Positions 13,101-38,262 of a DNA stretch of 64,000 bases are shown here, in pieces. The stretch's first letter is position 1. Each line of letters opens with the position of its first letter. The position numbers and the translations under genes are program-made. The DNA comes from Brienomyrus brachyistius (taxonomy: Eukaryota > Chordata > Actinopteri > Osteoglossiformes > Mormyridae): NCBI RefSeq assembly GCF_023856365.1, contig NC_064536.1:35084776-35148775 (forward strand), written 5' to 3'. The notes under the pieces are model-generated. The model did no database searches, was not told the origin of the DNA, and saw nothing but the letters and a program-made list of their open reading frames with translations.

Positions 13101-16100
13101 AACATGTACCACCAGCGCGGGCAGCTCTGATCACATGGCCCCAGTCACATGCTACCTCACCTGGGTTCTCAGCCTGGTCAATTTGCGCCATGGTTATCAG
13201 GTGCCTGTTGATTAGCTCCTGCAGAACGGGACACGCCACCAATCAGCGTTACTGTTAGGTAGTCACAGTTACCAGCCAATCAGCAGCAGCAGCCTTCAAC
13301 ACTGCCACAGACAGAGCTACCCAATCAGAATATGCATTACAGCAAGAAAGCATGCAATCTGCACAGAACATGATGCAAAAAAATGTGTAACAAAGCACAT
13401 GGGTCCATTCCACATTCTCACCCCCCCACCCCACCCCACCCCCAAGGCACGAGAAACACCTGGCGAAGTTCATCGGCCATGAAGAAGGATGGGGCATTGG
13501 CCTTGGGCTGCATGTAGGCCACGTGGGGGGCCGTGGGGGGATAGATGTGGAACGTAGGAAACACCTGGGTGCAGAGAAGGAAGGCACATGGTCAGTAGAG
13601 GTCTGCCGGCACAGGCAGAACACAGGGGACACACATGGGGAACACAGTCACATACCAGCCCCGCCATCGGGGAGGGCGTGCTGTCCGTGTAAAAGTAGGT
13701 CGTCCCACCCACTGTCTCCTTCTGGATCACATGACCTCCCACGGCTCCCGTGGCTGCCGGGTCCCCCAGAGCTGTGTAGCCAGCAGCCCCGGGGTAAGGG
13801 CTGGGCGTGTGGCTCCGACGGCGGGGGGGCTGGGGAGGTGTGGGGGGTGATTTTGGGCGAGTGGAGCGGTGAGGAGCCAGCAGACAGGGACATGCCTAAG
13901 GGGGGGGGGTCAAAAAGATAATCATCCAAAACACAGTGACAACAAAAGCTGGGGGGCGGGGGGGGTCACAGCAAGAGCCGGGGACCAACCTGGGGCTAGG
14001 CTGGAGGCAGTAGTGCTGCCCATGCCTGAGTGCGAGAAGAGTGGGGAGGAGAAGGGGAGGGCACCGGACAGAGGAACAGAGGCCAGGCGAGAGGCTGGGG
14101 CTGTCTTCGGGACGAACTCGCTGGCGGCTGGATTTGGGGCCTGCAGGAGATGCCAGGACAAGCAGCCTGTCAGACAGCATGGGACAGCCGTGCACTCACA
14201 CACGCACGCACACGTTCTCACACGCAGACACTCTCACACGCGCGCTCACAGGACAGGGGTGTGTGGGACAGCTGTGCGCATACGGGATGGGGTCTCACCT
14301 TTCTCCTTTGTGACAGGCTCAGAGCACCGAAGTCCGCAAAGAGAGTCGATACAGGGGAATTACCTGGATCTATGAGGAGGACGGAAAGATAGCATGAGCC
14401 TCACAAAGTAGGAGTGAGTTTGAGCATTTATCTGTCTGTCTCCATGCACGTTTCTCACCATGTGTGCTGTAGTTCTTCATACTGTCATTGAGGAGACTCG
14501 GAGAGCTGCTGCTGCTGGTCATCCTCTACATAATAGCAATAAGAGTACATTCATATAAAATAAAGCCTCACATACCAGGATAGCCATTAAATGCAATGTA
14601 ATTTCCCACACATTAGGTTTAATACATGCAGGGAACTTTCCAGTAGGACTGTCAGAAAAGTACCTGCATCATGGGGAATTTGGGCTCTGCGGGGCTGCCA
14701 AACCCATTGACTCCAATAAAGCTGCTGCTGAAATAGGAGTTAGTCAGGTTGGATTCAGTCAGGGCACCACCATCCATCCCAGGGACTGCAGCAGAAAAGT
14801 GGACGTCACACTCCCATAATGCAGTGCAACGCTCATCTAAATATGCTTCCAACAGCAGAGCCACCCATAGGGAACGACCAAGGGAACAACACCTCTCTAA
14901 GGCATCTGCTTATGCGTATGATATTCACAGCGATAGTACTCAACTGGATGGTTGAAATAAAACCTTAGTCTAGATTTGTACTTTCCATCTACATCTGTAA
15001 TGGATTATTTGCTAATCCCCAACACTGTTTCCCAATAGGAAATAAGATGGTGAAGCTATGTGCCCAAACCATTAATGAGTACAACACAGACCGTAGCTTC
15101 ACGGGGGAAAAAATTCCGACAAAAGTCAAACTGCAATTTTTTTAATGTTCTCACAACAACCGTTAACTTCTAGGTTGAATGATAGGGACCAGTGCAGATC
15201 GTGGTGTCCATATAATGACGACAATGGCACAGTTGATTTTAATCGTAAAAAAAAAAAAACAGCGTGGAACAGGAATACGTTTACCATTCTCCAGAGAAAA
15301 ATGCATTGTCAAGGGCGTGGAGTCAGCTAGGAAACGCCAATCACAGTCGGAACAGCAGTGGGCGCCCGCGGGAGCGACCAATCGCAGGCTACCGTGGTGA
15401 TGACGCGCCAGCCCCAACCCAACGGCTGGATGAATGGGGATGTAAACAGAGTGTGGGAAGGAGCGAGACCACCGACTAAAGGCAGGACTAAGGATACGCG
15501 CCATGGGAAGGGTGTACGGCGTTGGGGACAGGGACGCGCTGGCCGCGCGGTCCCCAACTGAAGCCTCATACACAAAGCGTGTTAGTAACGAGAGATGGCA
15601 ACAAGCAGCCCATCGTAATCCTCTGCAAACGCAGCCCGCTTTCCGCCGTAACTCTCCACTACCGTGAAGCCCCGGTGTGTAAACACAGTGGTGAGCCCGC
15701 GAGGCGCTGAGGGTCCCCGCCGGGAAGCCAGACGTAGACGCGGGGCTACTCTGGGGCCGTTTCAATAATGACAATACTGACAGCTCCCAGTAAGAAAAAT
15801 AAGACCGGACATCAGCATCGGGGCCCCTGCGGACTCACGGCTCAGCAGCTGTCCGTCCAGAAGCGCGCCTCCAGCCCCCACCGAATCGTTCTTCTTGGTT
15901 ACGTTTGCACCCGCAGCGGCCGAGGCGGATCCTCCAAGCGGGTAGGCGGCGGTCCCGGCAGCACTACTCAGGGCCAGAGGGGCCGGACCACTTGCACCGC
16001 CGTGCGCCGACAGACCGGACGCGGACGGCTCTTCGTGCAGGAACTGACACTCGTCTCCATAAAAGCAGGTCTTGTCTTTTGCGTAGTAGCGACAAAGCTT

Positions 16101-16169
16101 CACCTTGGCGCAGGGAACGGCGGCGGCCCCCCCAAGCGCGGCGGCGGAAGCTGGAAGCCCGCTATTCAT
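7144..16169 (-). CDS. pan3: pan3, PAN2-PAN3 deadenylase regulatory subunit, one frame-breaking base
   Basis: Eighteen coding exons: 16169-15839, 14785-14664, 14525-14459, 14369-14299, 14140-13990, 13895-13656, 13564-13460, 13218-13161, 12657-12496, 12408-12292, 10476-10375, 9980-9812, 9163-9076, 8867-8728, 8630-8501, 7703-7639, 7511-7373, 7284-7144. All junctions are GT-AG. The product is about 798 residues if one extra C in the C7 run at 13823-13829 is discounted. Features: a CCCH zinc finger (C26, C35, C41, H45), a PAM2-like [10 protein letters not shown] near 199-208 for poly(A)-binding protein, a pseudokinase domain from about 400, and a C-terminal knob domain ([19 protein letters not shown]). 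PAN3 brings PAN2 nuclease to poly(A) tails in the cytoplasm. As read, the frame breaks in exon 6, consistent with a sequencing or assembly indel. It is divergent from flt3 and convergent with flt1. Confidence 0.95.
8223..8465. repeat. Minisatellite, exactly nine copies of a 27-bp unit
   Basis: The unit begins gggcgcgagcctctgc and is repeated nine times with almost no divergence in pan3 intron 15. Because 27 is a multiple of three, long open frames appear on both strands. They are repeat artefacts, not genes. Confidence 0.95.
8915..9030. repeat. Short minisatellite, 18-bp unit
   Basis: The unit cacagacggatacagggt recurs about four times, with a diverged GC-rich interruption (gcggccgc), in pan3 intron 13. 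Confidence 0.85.
9411..9545. repeat. Minisatellite, exactly nine copies of a 15-bp unit
   Basis: The unit atagacagctcgcag is repeated nine times with no visible divergence in pan3 intron 12. The 15-bp period keeps frames open on both strands. Confidence 0.95.
10610..11250. mobile_element. Possible inverted-repeat element rich in GGTAC motifs
   Basis: Within pan3 intron 10, both ends carry clustered AGTACC/GGTACT motifs in opposite order: AGTACCTAAAGTACC near 10625 and GTACCAAAAGTACAGTACC near 11220. The inside is AT-rich with no coding capacity. Boundaries and target duplication are unresolved. Confidence 0.35.
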
Positions 16170-16389
16170 GGCAGTGCTGCCGCCCCAATGCGCTGGAGCC
16201 TAGAGGGACGCCGTGCATCAGCAGCGAAATGGCGGGCGGCCGCTTTGAATTATCCAGCCACAGGGCCGACAGAGGCGCATAAAACTCTCGGCATCGACTA
16301 TTCAGCGGCACCACAAAGGCCAGCGACGATGCGAGTAAAGGCGAACAGCAGCTCGGGCTTATTTTTCCTTCTCTTCCTACGAGCACAGG

Positions 16390-16408
16390 GCGCGATGCAT
16401 TATGGGCA
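16390..16408 (-). promoter_or_regulatory. ZNF143/STAF-like binding site, upstream of pan3 (proximal)
   Basis: On the minus strand the site reads CCCATAATGCATCGCG, which fits the STAF/ZNF143 consensus core (CCC, then AT-C, then a YYRCR end). It is about 220 bp upstream of the pan3 start codon. Function is inferred from the motif alone. Confidence 0.6.
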
Positions 16409-16468
16409 CATACACAGGGCTGGCAGCCCAACTCTGGGTTTGTTTCCCCTCGCTTTCTATGAGCAGAG

Positions 16469-16487
16469 GCGCGGTGCATTATGGGGG
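16469..16487 (-). promoter_or_regulatory. ZNF143/STAF-like binding site, upstream of pan3 (distal)
   Basis: On the minus strand the site reads CCCATAATGCACCGCG, a second close match to the STAF/ZNF143 consensus. It lies 79 bp from the first, in a partly duplicated sequence context that shares a GAGCA-containing flank. Confidence 0.6.
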
Positions 16488-17145
16488 CATATAATCTGAC
16501 GTCTTGTCCACCGCGTAAGACTAACGTTTGTTTCATGGCCACACCTTGTCTTTTTTTGCTGATGATGGTGGGATTAATTTGTAATATTGAGATGCATATT
16601 ATACTGAAAAACATGAACCTTTTCAACTGAGATGTACCTTAATATGCTCTGTATTTATATATAAATATATATGTTTTTCTTTTGGCCGTCTAAGACTTTT
16701 GCACAGTACTGTATATATGTTAAAAGATATTTTTGGGGTAGTATGTGCACATTTGCTCAGAACGAGCACCATCATTTAACCTTACAACACATGCATATTA
16801 AGTGTAACGTTAGTAAAAGTTATTCTGCTCTCCAAAAAGGTACTAACATCCAGTTGGACAGTTCTCAAACGTCTCCTCGGGGGCACCCCAGGCATTCCAT
16901 GTATTTATTACATTGAGCCATCAACTCACTTATTTAATTAACGTAAACAGTAAAATAATAATTTTAAAAAATAAGATATTGGTCAGTAATACGAAGTGTG
17001 TTTGTGGTCGAGTCACATTCATATGCAAGTATTGCATCGTTGCTGGAAATAATTGGGCGATTGTAGGTTTTGAAATGGCAACGTAACATATTTTGATAGA
17101 TCAACATAAAGATCATTTAAACATTTTCTTTACCTAAGACCTTTG

Positions 17146-17147
<2 letters not shown>

Positions 17148-17193
<46 letters not shown>

Positions 17194-17263
17194 CATATAT
17201 GTACATATATGTGTGTGTGTGTGTGTGTATATATATGTGTGTATATATATATGTGTGTATATA

Positions 17264-17322
<59 letters not shown>
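17148..17322. repeat. Compound (TA)n/(TG)n microsatellite
   Basis: Alternating TA runs and GTGTGT blocks between pan3 and flt3. The translated frames are artefacts. Confidence 0.95.
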
Positions 17323-17387
17323 CAGGGTGGGTGGTGTAGCAAATATTGATCTAGCAGCAGAGACACTACAATAGGATCTGGATTTAA
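17323..17387 (+). mobile_element. CR1/L2-like LINE fragment
   Basis: This short segment is almost identical to 4777-4840 of the LINE near the start of the window (ggtgggtggtgtagca, then agcagagacactacaata). It abuts the microsatellite on one side and a SINE on the other. Confidence 0.8.
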
Positions 17388-17612
17388 GGTAGGGGCGGCA
17401 TGGAAGTTTGCATGTTCTCCCCATGTCGTTGTGGGGTACTCCACAGTCCAAAAACATGCTGAGGCTGATTGGAGTTCCTAAATTGCCCCTAGGTGTGCAT
17501 GTGTGAGTGAATGGTGTGTGAGTGTGCCCTGCGATGGGCTGGCCCCCCATCCTGTTCCCTGCCTCGTGCCCATTGCATCCAGGATAGGCTCCGGACCCCC
17601 CGCGACCGTCTT
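17388..17612 (+). mobile_element. tRNA-type SINE, 5'-truncated
   Basis: It shares the CATGTTCTCCCCATGTCG, ACATGCTGAGGCTGATT and GGGCTGGCCCCCCAT blocks with the SINE at 4925-5262. The tRNA-like head is missing. Confidence 0.75.
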
Positions 17613-17624
17613 ATATGTATGTAT

Positions 17625-17691
<67 letters not shown>
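17625..17691. repeat. (TG)n microsatellite
   Basis: A long uninterrupted GT run. A separate poly-C run lies at about 17995-18017. Confidence 0.95.
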
Positions 17692-17693
<2 letters not shown>

Positions 17694-18132
17694 CTTCTCC
17701 GCATTAGGACCCGCATGCTTCAACCATGCACCATTCTTCATATCAGAATCTGTAAACTGGTTACCAGTGTTAGACAAAATCATTAAGTGCAAGTCTCCTG
17801 ACTGAAGCTTTTACCTTGAGGAATCATGTGCATATTACAGAAAGATGCATAAATTAGATAAACAGTGCAAAACGGACCGTGACTAATTATTTCGGTTATT
17901 TTAAACAATTTAAATAACGTGTCCATTGGTCAAGCTCAGTGTATCTGCAAGCTACACAAAGAAACAAAAAAGGAAATGAATAGACTCGGTACGACCCCCC
18001 CCCCCCCCCCCCCCCCCACAAAAAAAAAGGTGGACACCCAGCGTCACTCAAGCATGACAACATAAGACGGACTTAATTTCATTTCACTTAAGTGATACTT
18101 ACTTCTGTTCGCTTATGCGGATACTGTTAACC

Positions 18133-32179
<14,047 letters not shown>

Positions 32180-32537
32180 ACACGATTCTGTATGACTTTA
32201 TTTCAATAGTACCAGCAGAGCAAGCTAAATGCTGATACACACACCGATACGGTAGCAGTTACGTAGCATGGTGTCTGTTAGGCTTCTGCAGCTAAAGGCT
32301 AACACACTTGTAGCACATCTCTTTATACACTTGTTTGAGCATTTTGGTATTTTCAGGAATTCAGGAATGTAGCCTGTGATTAATAGCCCAGTACTATATA
32401 CTGTAATTTATAAGAATAATTTAGACCCATGACCTTGTCTTGGACAAGCCGATTTTGTAAATATTTTATTTTTTTTAAGTTTACTTCATATTGGTTATTA
32501 CTGGTTGAATTAATGTATATAATGCATTGCTATATAA
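32180..32537. other. flt3 3' UTR region
   Basis: No gene is seen. AT-rich sequence downstream of the flt3 stop includes TATTTTATTTTTTTT near 32465. No canonical AATAAA was found before the repeats begin, so the poly(A) site is not assigned. Confidence 0.4.
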
Positions 32538-32740
32538 TCCATTGGGGGCTCTGAAAAATGGTCCCCACAAGGTAAAATAACAAGAGGTGGGGGAAATTTG
32601 GTAATATGAACATAATCCACACACACACACTTCAGCCTCAAACACACATGCACATGCCTGTGCCCATTTGTAGTGTTTTGTGACAATGACTGTTGTTAAA
32701 AGCGCTATATAAATAAAATTGAATTGAATTGCTTTTTGTT
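32538..32740 (+). repeat. Two short repeat fragments
   Basis: A partial copy of the (AC)n-anchored family (GGGGGCTCTGAAAAATGGTC) is followed by a retroelement-type tail (AGCGCTATATAAATAAAATT, then GAATTGAATTG). Confidence 0.55.
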
Positions 32741-32789
32741 TTACACTAATGTGCCTAACATGTTTTTTAACCAGGATAGGACTTGAAAA

Positions 32790-33430
32790 TTAGAGGTTTC
32801 AGAACCACTTGACAGTAGTGATTATAACATGATTAAATACAAGGTTAATTTTAGTGTCTAAAGAGCAAAGTCCAAAACAAAAGTATACAATGTAAAGAAG
32901 GCTAACTTTAATGGTATGAGACAGAAACTAGAAACTGTACACTAGATGAAGTTAAATAACAAAACTGTTGAAGAGGCATGGACATTTTGTAAAAGCACAT
33001 TATTGCAAGTGCAAGAGGACTTCATACCTGTTTCCAGCAAAACTAAATCTAGGAATCTGCAACCAATGTGGTTTACTAAGGAAATTAAGAATACATTTCC
33101 ACAAATCGAAAATAACTAATGATGTTAGAATAAAGCAGGAGAATCTAAGTCAACAAGTTGGCTTAAAAAATAACATTAGACTCGCTAAGAGGAATGTTGA
33201 AAGAAAGATTGCGTTGAAAGCTAAGGATGATATTAAAAGTTTCTTCCAATATTTTAACTCCAAAAGAGCTCTAAAAGCTGAAATCACTAATCTGCAGGAT
33301 AATAAGGGTTTTATAATTGAAAATGAAGTTGATATAGTTAATGTGTTTAATGATTGTTTTGCACCAGTATTCACTGTACAGGACACGAGTAACATACGGA
33401 CATAATCCAGCATCGTCTATGACTAATATT
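32790..33430 (+). mobile_element. CR1/L2-like LINE fragment (region before the RT)
   Basis: The frame at 33060-33405 (RLAKRNVERKIALKAK, then FFQYFNSKRALKAE and DIVNVFNDCF) precedes the RT domain in this LINE family. Its end matches the start of the copy at 3785 (VNEFNDYF). The RT domain is not present here. Confidence 0.75.
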
Positions 33431-33434
33431 GTCA

Positions 33435-33700
33435 AGGTCAGTAACAACAACAACAAATTTATTTTTATATAGCACATTATCACAACATTACACTGTCTCA
33501 AAGCACTTTACAGCATCCCCACCCAAATCCCCCAGTGAGTAAGCCATAGGCGACAGTGGCAAGGAAAAACTCCCTAGAAGGAAGAAACCTTGGGAGGGAC
33601 CAGACTCACAGGGGGAGCCCATCCTCCAGGGGCCGGCAGGGATAGTCAAATAGAGAGATGGTTAAGTGCCAGAGATGGGCCAAGTCACATTGTCCCAATC
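33435..33700. repeat. Interspersed repeat of retroelement type
   Basis: The blocks AACAACAACAAATTTATT, CAAAGCACTTTACAGCATC, AAGGAAAAACTCCC and GAAGAAACCTTGGGAGG are common in fish genomes as retroelement 3' sequence. This is recalled, and the family was not determined. Confidence 0.5.
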
Positions 33701-33885
33701 ATAAGATTTGGGAAAAATGGATGGATTTATTAGGCAAAAACAATGATAGTAACACAAATATTTAACTTTTGAACATTTGCCATTAATATAATACAAAATG
33801 CAACAATGATAACATATTACATTTCAAGGTTTTTATTGACTCACTTCCACAATTTAAATAAACAAAAATAAATAGTTTTTATTCA

Positions 33886-33975
33886 TCCATCCATTTTCCA
33901 AACAGCTTATCCTACTGGGTCATGGGGGGTCCGGAGCCTATCCCGGAAGCAATGGGCACGAGGCAGGGAACAACC
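33886..33975 (-). mobile_element. tRNA-type SINE, 3' fragment
   Basis: The CATCCATCCATTTTCC, CTTATCCTACTGGGTC and GAGGCAGGGAACAACC blocks match the 3' half of the SINE at 4925-5262. Confidence 0.75.
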
Positions 33976-34406
33976 TTGCTCAGGGGCCCCATGGTGACAT
34001 TACTCTGCTGAGGGACTTTCCGATGACAGGCGCAGCATCCAAACCCACTGACCTACGCAGGGTACTCTAAAATCAGCCCGAAGATCACACCCTGGGAGGG
34101 GGCAGAATCTGCATTTGACCACTGGACCCCGCAGGCTACCCTCAGCCACTGCCCCCCCTCCACTATCCGCTAAGCCACGAGTCACATGGTCCAGTTTGCT
34201 GCTGCCTGCAGAGACAGTCCCGCAGAAATACAGCAGCGTTTAGAGATGGGATTGGTTCCAGGCTCCCTGTGACCCAGCACCGGCTAAGAGGGTTTGGAAG
34301 ATGGGCGGGTGAAGAGAACTCGGTACCAAGGATTTTAAAAGATCACCCACAACCAGCAGCGGTGGCCGAAGAGCAGGAGAGGCGAAGGTGCTGTGATAAA
34401 CCAGCA

Positions 34407-34672
34407 GGGGGCGTGAGGGAGGCGCCGTGTCACAATGGACACAGAAAGGTCCACATGTGCAGGCCGTACAAACACTGATGGGGCTGTGGGGGGGCGTGAG
34501 GGAGGCGCCGTGTCACAGTGGACACAGAAAGGTCCACATGTGCAGGCCGTACAAACCCTGATGGGGCTGTGGGGGGGCGTGAGGGAGGCGCCGTGTCACA
34601 GTGGACACAGAAAGGTCCACATGTGCAGGCCGTACAAACACTGATGGGGCTGTAGGGGGGCGTGAGGGAGCC
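34407..34672. repeat. Minisatellite, 83-bp unit, three copies and a partial fourth
   Basis: The block ggcgccgtgtcac recurs at 34421, 34504 and 34587, giving an 83-bp period. The last partial unit runs directly into the SAMD3-like reading frame at about 34672, marking a truncation junction. Confidence 0.9.
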
Positions 34673-34895
34673 ACAGCCAGTGGATGTTTGCATAGTTCTT
34701 GAAGGTGCGGATGTACTGCAAAACCTTCATAGGGTCACCTTGGGAAGTGTGAAGCTTTTTGGACTGATTTATTCATTAAACCTAAACTATCCCAAAGACC
34801 TGAAGTGCATATTTGAAGTGTATCAAAAAATTTTGAGGGAGCATTCACCGAAAGTTCAAGCATTGAAAATGAAATTGATTCAGTTCTTGGACTGA
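34662..34895 (+). pseudogene. SAMD3-like C-terminal fragment
   Basis: The frame includes VLEGADVLQNL, then LFGLIYSLNLNYPKDL and KVQALKMKLIQFLD before a stop at 34893-34895. It is paralogous to the last exon of the gene at 21355-22347 (GLIYALNLAYP, KVQVLKNKLL). Upstream exons are missing and the start runs into minisatellite sequence, so this is a truncated copy. The listed ATG is probably not a natural start. Confidence 0.7.
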
Positions 34896-37800
34896 AATAA
34901 TTGTGTGTTGAGCAAACATAACTAAACATTGTCTATGTAGAATTTATCCATGTTACATTCCTGGATGTATTTTTGAAAAGTGTGATGATACAATGTCATT
35001 AATGTTAATGCAATGTTTATGTTCTATGTTTTATGATTGTGGTGGATATCAGAATGTCCTTAATGTAGATATGCTGCATTAGACTTCCATTCTTTGTTTA
35101 TTTAGGTTTATCTATCTACCTCCAGTTAACAAAGTTAAGAACAATCTTTGATTAATATTTGACTTATCGCTGCTTTGTTCTGTTTACAGCAATTGCTTCC
35201 TTTATTTTTTTGTCATAGAAAAAGGGAAAAAAGTGTCCTGGTTTTTGTCACAGCTGCTCATTTACACTTTCAGAAGTTTTACATAATTAAAGACTAAACA
35301 GTGTTTAACGTAGTGTTACTAATTCTGTTTTTTAATGTAGTTTTACATGCATTTCAGTATCAATAAATTGTTAAAATGTGAAACGGTTGTCTCTCATTAT
35401 TTTTACATTTGACACATTGGAGAATAGCATAAATATAATTGTGCATTTTAGACATTTTGGATTTATTAATTTTATGAATTTTATATAATCTTTATTTTAA
35501 AAAATTACATAAATCTGGTTCATATGAATTTAAAACAAATTGTATGTACTGTAAATGCAAAAGCTTAGTTATTATCTATTTAAAAAACATTGGACATGCA
35601 ACCATCATCTTCCGCTTATTCGAGGTTGGGTCGCAGGGGCAGCAGTCTTAGCAGGGAAACCCAGACTTCCCTCTGCCCAGCAACTTCATCCAGCTCCTCT
35701 AGAGGAATCCTGAGGCATTCCCAGGCCAGCCAAGATACATAGTCCCTCCAGCATGTCCTGGGTCTTCCCCGGGGCCTCCTCCCAGTGACATGCCCGGAAC
35801 ACCTCACCAGGGAGGCGTCCAGGAGGCATCCTAATTAAATGCCTGAGCCTCCTCATCTGGCTCCTCTCAATGCGGAGGAGCAGCGGATCTACTCTGAGTT
35901 CCTCCCGGATGACTGAGCTCCTCACCCTATCTCTAAGGGAGAGTCCAGCCACCCTATGGAGGAAACTCATTTTGGCCACTTGCACTCGCGATCTCATTGT
36001 TTCGGTCACTAGCCACAGCTCATGACCATAGGTGAGGGTAGGAACGTAGATCGACTGGTAAATCGAGAGCTTTGCCTTTTGGCTCAGCTCCTTCTTCACC
36101 ATGACAGACTGATGCAGCGCTCGCATCACTGCTGATGCCGCACCGATCCGTCTGCTGATCTCCCGCTCCATCCTTCCCTCACTCGTGAAGAAGACCCCGA
36201 AATATTTAACTCCTACACTTGGGCAAGGACCTCCTCCCCGACCTGGAGAGAGTATTTCACCCTTTTCCGGCAGAGGACCATGGTCTCGGATTTGAAGGTG
36301 CTGATTTTCATCCCAGCCGCTTCACACTCGGCTGCGAACTGTCCCAGTGAGAGCCGAAGGTCACGGTCTGATGAGGCCAACAGAACCACATCATCCGCAA
36401 AAAGCAGAGACCTAATCCTGAGGTCACCGAACCGGACGCCCTCAACGCCCTGGCTGCGCCTAGAAATTCTGTCCATAAAAACTATGAACAGAATCGGTGA
36501 CAAAGGGCACCGGAAACGAGTCCGACTTACTGCCGACAATGCAGACCAAGCTCTGACATCGGTCGTACAGGGACCAAACACCCCTTATAAGGAAGCCCAG
36601 CACCCCATACTCCTGGTGCACTCCCCACAGGACTCCCTCAGAGACGTGGTCGAATGCCTTCTCCAAGTCCACAAAGCACATGTAGACTAGTTGGGAAAAG
36701 TCCCATGCACCCTCCAGGACCCTCCAGCACCCCTGAATAGACCTTACCAGGGAGGCTGAGGAGTGTGATCCCCCTATAGTTGGAACACACCCTCTGGTCC
36801 CCTTTCTTAAAGAGGGGGACCACCGCCCAGGTCTGTCAATCCAGAGGCACTGCCCCCCATGTCCACACGATGCTGCAGATGCATGTCAACCAAGACAGCC
36901 CTGCAACATCCAGAGCCTTGAGGAAATCCAGGCGGATCTCATCCACCCCCGGGCCCAGCCACCGAGGAGCTTTTTAACCACCTCATCAACCTCCGCTCCA
37001 GAGATAGGTGAGTCCACCCCCAAGTCCCCAGACTCTGCTTCCTCATTGGAAGGCATGTCGGTGGGATTGAGGATGTTTTCGAAGTATTCTTTCCACCGAC
37101 CCACAACGTCCCGAGTTGAGGTTATCAGCACACCATCCCCACCATAAACAGTGTTGATGTTGCACCGCTTTCCCGCCCTGAGTCCCCCAGCAGAACAAGA
37201 GAGTCCCCAGGAGGAATGCTCTCAACACCCCTTCCAAGGACTCCAAAAAAGATGGGTATTCTCAACTGCCGTTTGGTGCATAAGTGCAAACAACAGTCAG
37301 GATCCGTCCCCCCACCCAAAGGCAAAGGGAGGCTACCCTCTCGTCCACCATGGTAAACCCCAATGTACAAGCGCCCAGCCAGAGGACAATAAGTATCCCC
37401 ACCCCTGCCCAGCGCCTCGCCCCGCGAGCAACTCCAGAGTGGAAGAGAGTCCAACCCTCTTCAAGAAGACTGGTTCCAGAGCCCAAGCTGTGTGTCGAGG
37501 TAAGCCCGACTATATCTAGTCGGAACCTCACAGCCTCGCGCACCAGCTCAGGCTTCTTCCCCACCAGAGAGGTGACATTCCATGTCCCTAGAGCTGGCTT
37601 CTGCAGCCGAGGATCAGACCGCCAAGGTACCTGCCTTTGGCCACTGCCCAACTCGCACTGCACCCGACCCCTATGGCCCCTCCTACAGGTGGTGAGCCCA
37701 TTGGAGGGGGGACCCACGTGCCTTGTTCGGGGTCTGCCCGACCAGGAACTCGCCATCGAGCCCCATCCCCAGGCCGCACTTCTTCTGGTTCCTCACCCAG

Positions 37801-38106
37801 GACCTGTTTGCCTTGGGTGACCCTACCAGGGGCATAGAGCCCCAGGCAACTTAGCTCCTGGGATCATTGGAACACGCAAACCCCTCCACCACAATAAGGT
37901 GTTGGCTCCAGAAGAGGAACCTTGAACATATTAACGCAATTATATAAATCTCATTAGTAATTGTTTCATGTATGTTAAACTAATGAATACACTTTAGGTT
38001 TATTAATTTGCTTTCTTTAAAACTATGTAATCCAAATGCATGGAAATTTTATATACAATTAAATTACATAAATCCTAAAGATTAGGCCTAAATATTTTTT
38101 TGAGTG
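34673..38106 (+). mobile_element. Second, 5'-truncated SAMD3-like transposon copy, split by a LINE
   Basis: After the SAMD3-like fragment comes about 690 bp of AT-rich 3' sequence, then an RTE-like LINE (35588-37920). About 180 bp more AT-rich sequence ends in ATTTTTTTGAGTG at 38094-38106, followed by TA. That end is the inverse of the CACTCAAAAAAAT terminus of the first copy and falls on the same side relative to the gene. The other terminus is absent. Gene-to-terminus distance without the LINE is about 0.9 kb, against 1.2 kb (including the solo LTR) in the first copy. Confidence 0.6.
35588..37920 (-). mobile_element. RTE-like LINE, internally deleted and frame-broken
   Basis: On the minus strand the 5' part (about 37900-37260) encodes an APE-type endonuclease fragment (LGTWNVTSL, then RFRLDIVGL and PPGDSLVLLGD). 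It jumps to the region before the RT (VVGRWKEYFENILNP), then SNYRGITLLSLPGKV, LSPILFIVFMDRISRR, FADDVVLLA, and the C-terminal RRIGAASAVMRALHQS and ERSQMRRL blocks. It ends near 35590. Frameshifts occur throughout, and part of the endonuclease-RT linker is deleted. It is the opposite-strand relative of the element at 1-1672 and inserted into the second SAMD3-like unit. Confidence 0.85.
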
Positions 38107-38108
38107 TA

Positions 38109-38262
38109 GTGTAGTGCAAGCTAAAACCTGGGGTTCCTTTAAATCAGAGCTAGATAAGATTTTACAACTCTGAGTTGTTAGTTGAGTTCTCACCAAACGA
38201 GCTTGATGGGCCCAATGGCGTCCTCTTGTTTGTATATTTCGTATGTTCTTTCCCGAATTTCC
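38109..38262 (+). mobile_element. CR1/L2-like LINE 3' end fragment
   Basis: The sequence TAGTGCAAGCTAAAACC, TTTAAATCAGAGCTAGATAA and TTGTTTGTATATTTCGTATG closely follows 29358-29495 of the LINE in flt3 intron 17. Confidence 0.8.

Noticed and set aside
17117..17805. Frames of Tyr-Ile, Cys-Val and Thr-His repeats
   Set aside because: Translations of (TA)n and (TG)n microsatellites.
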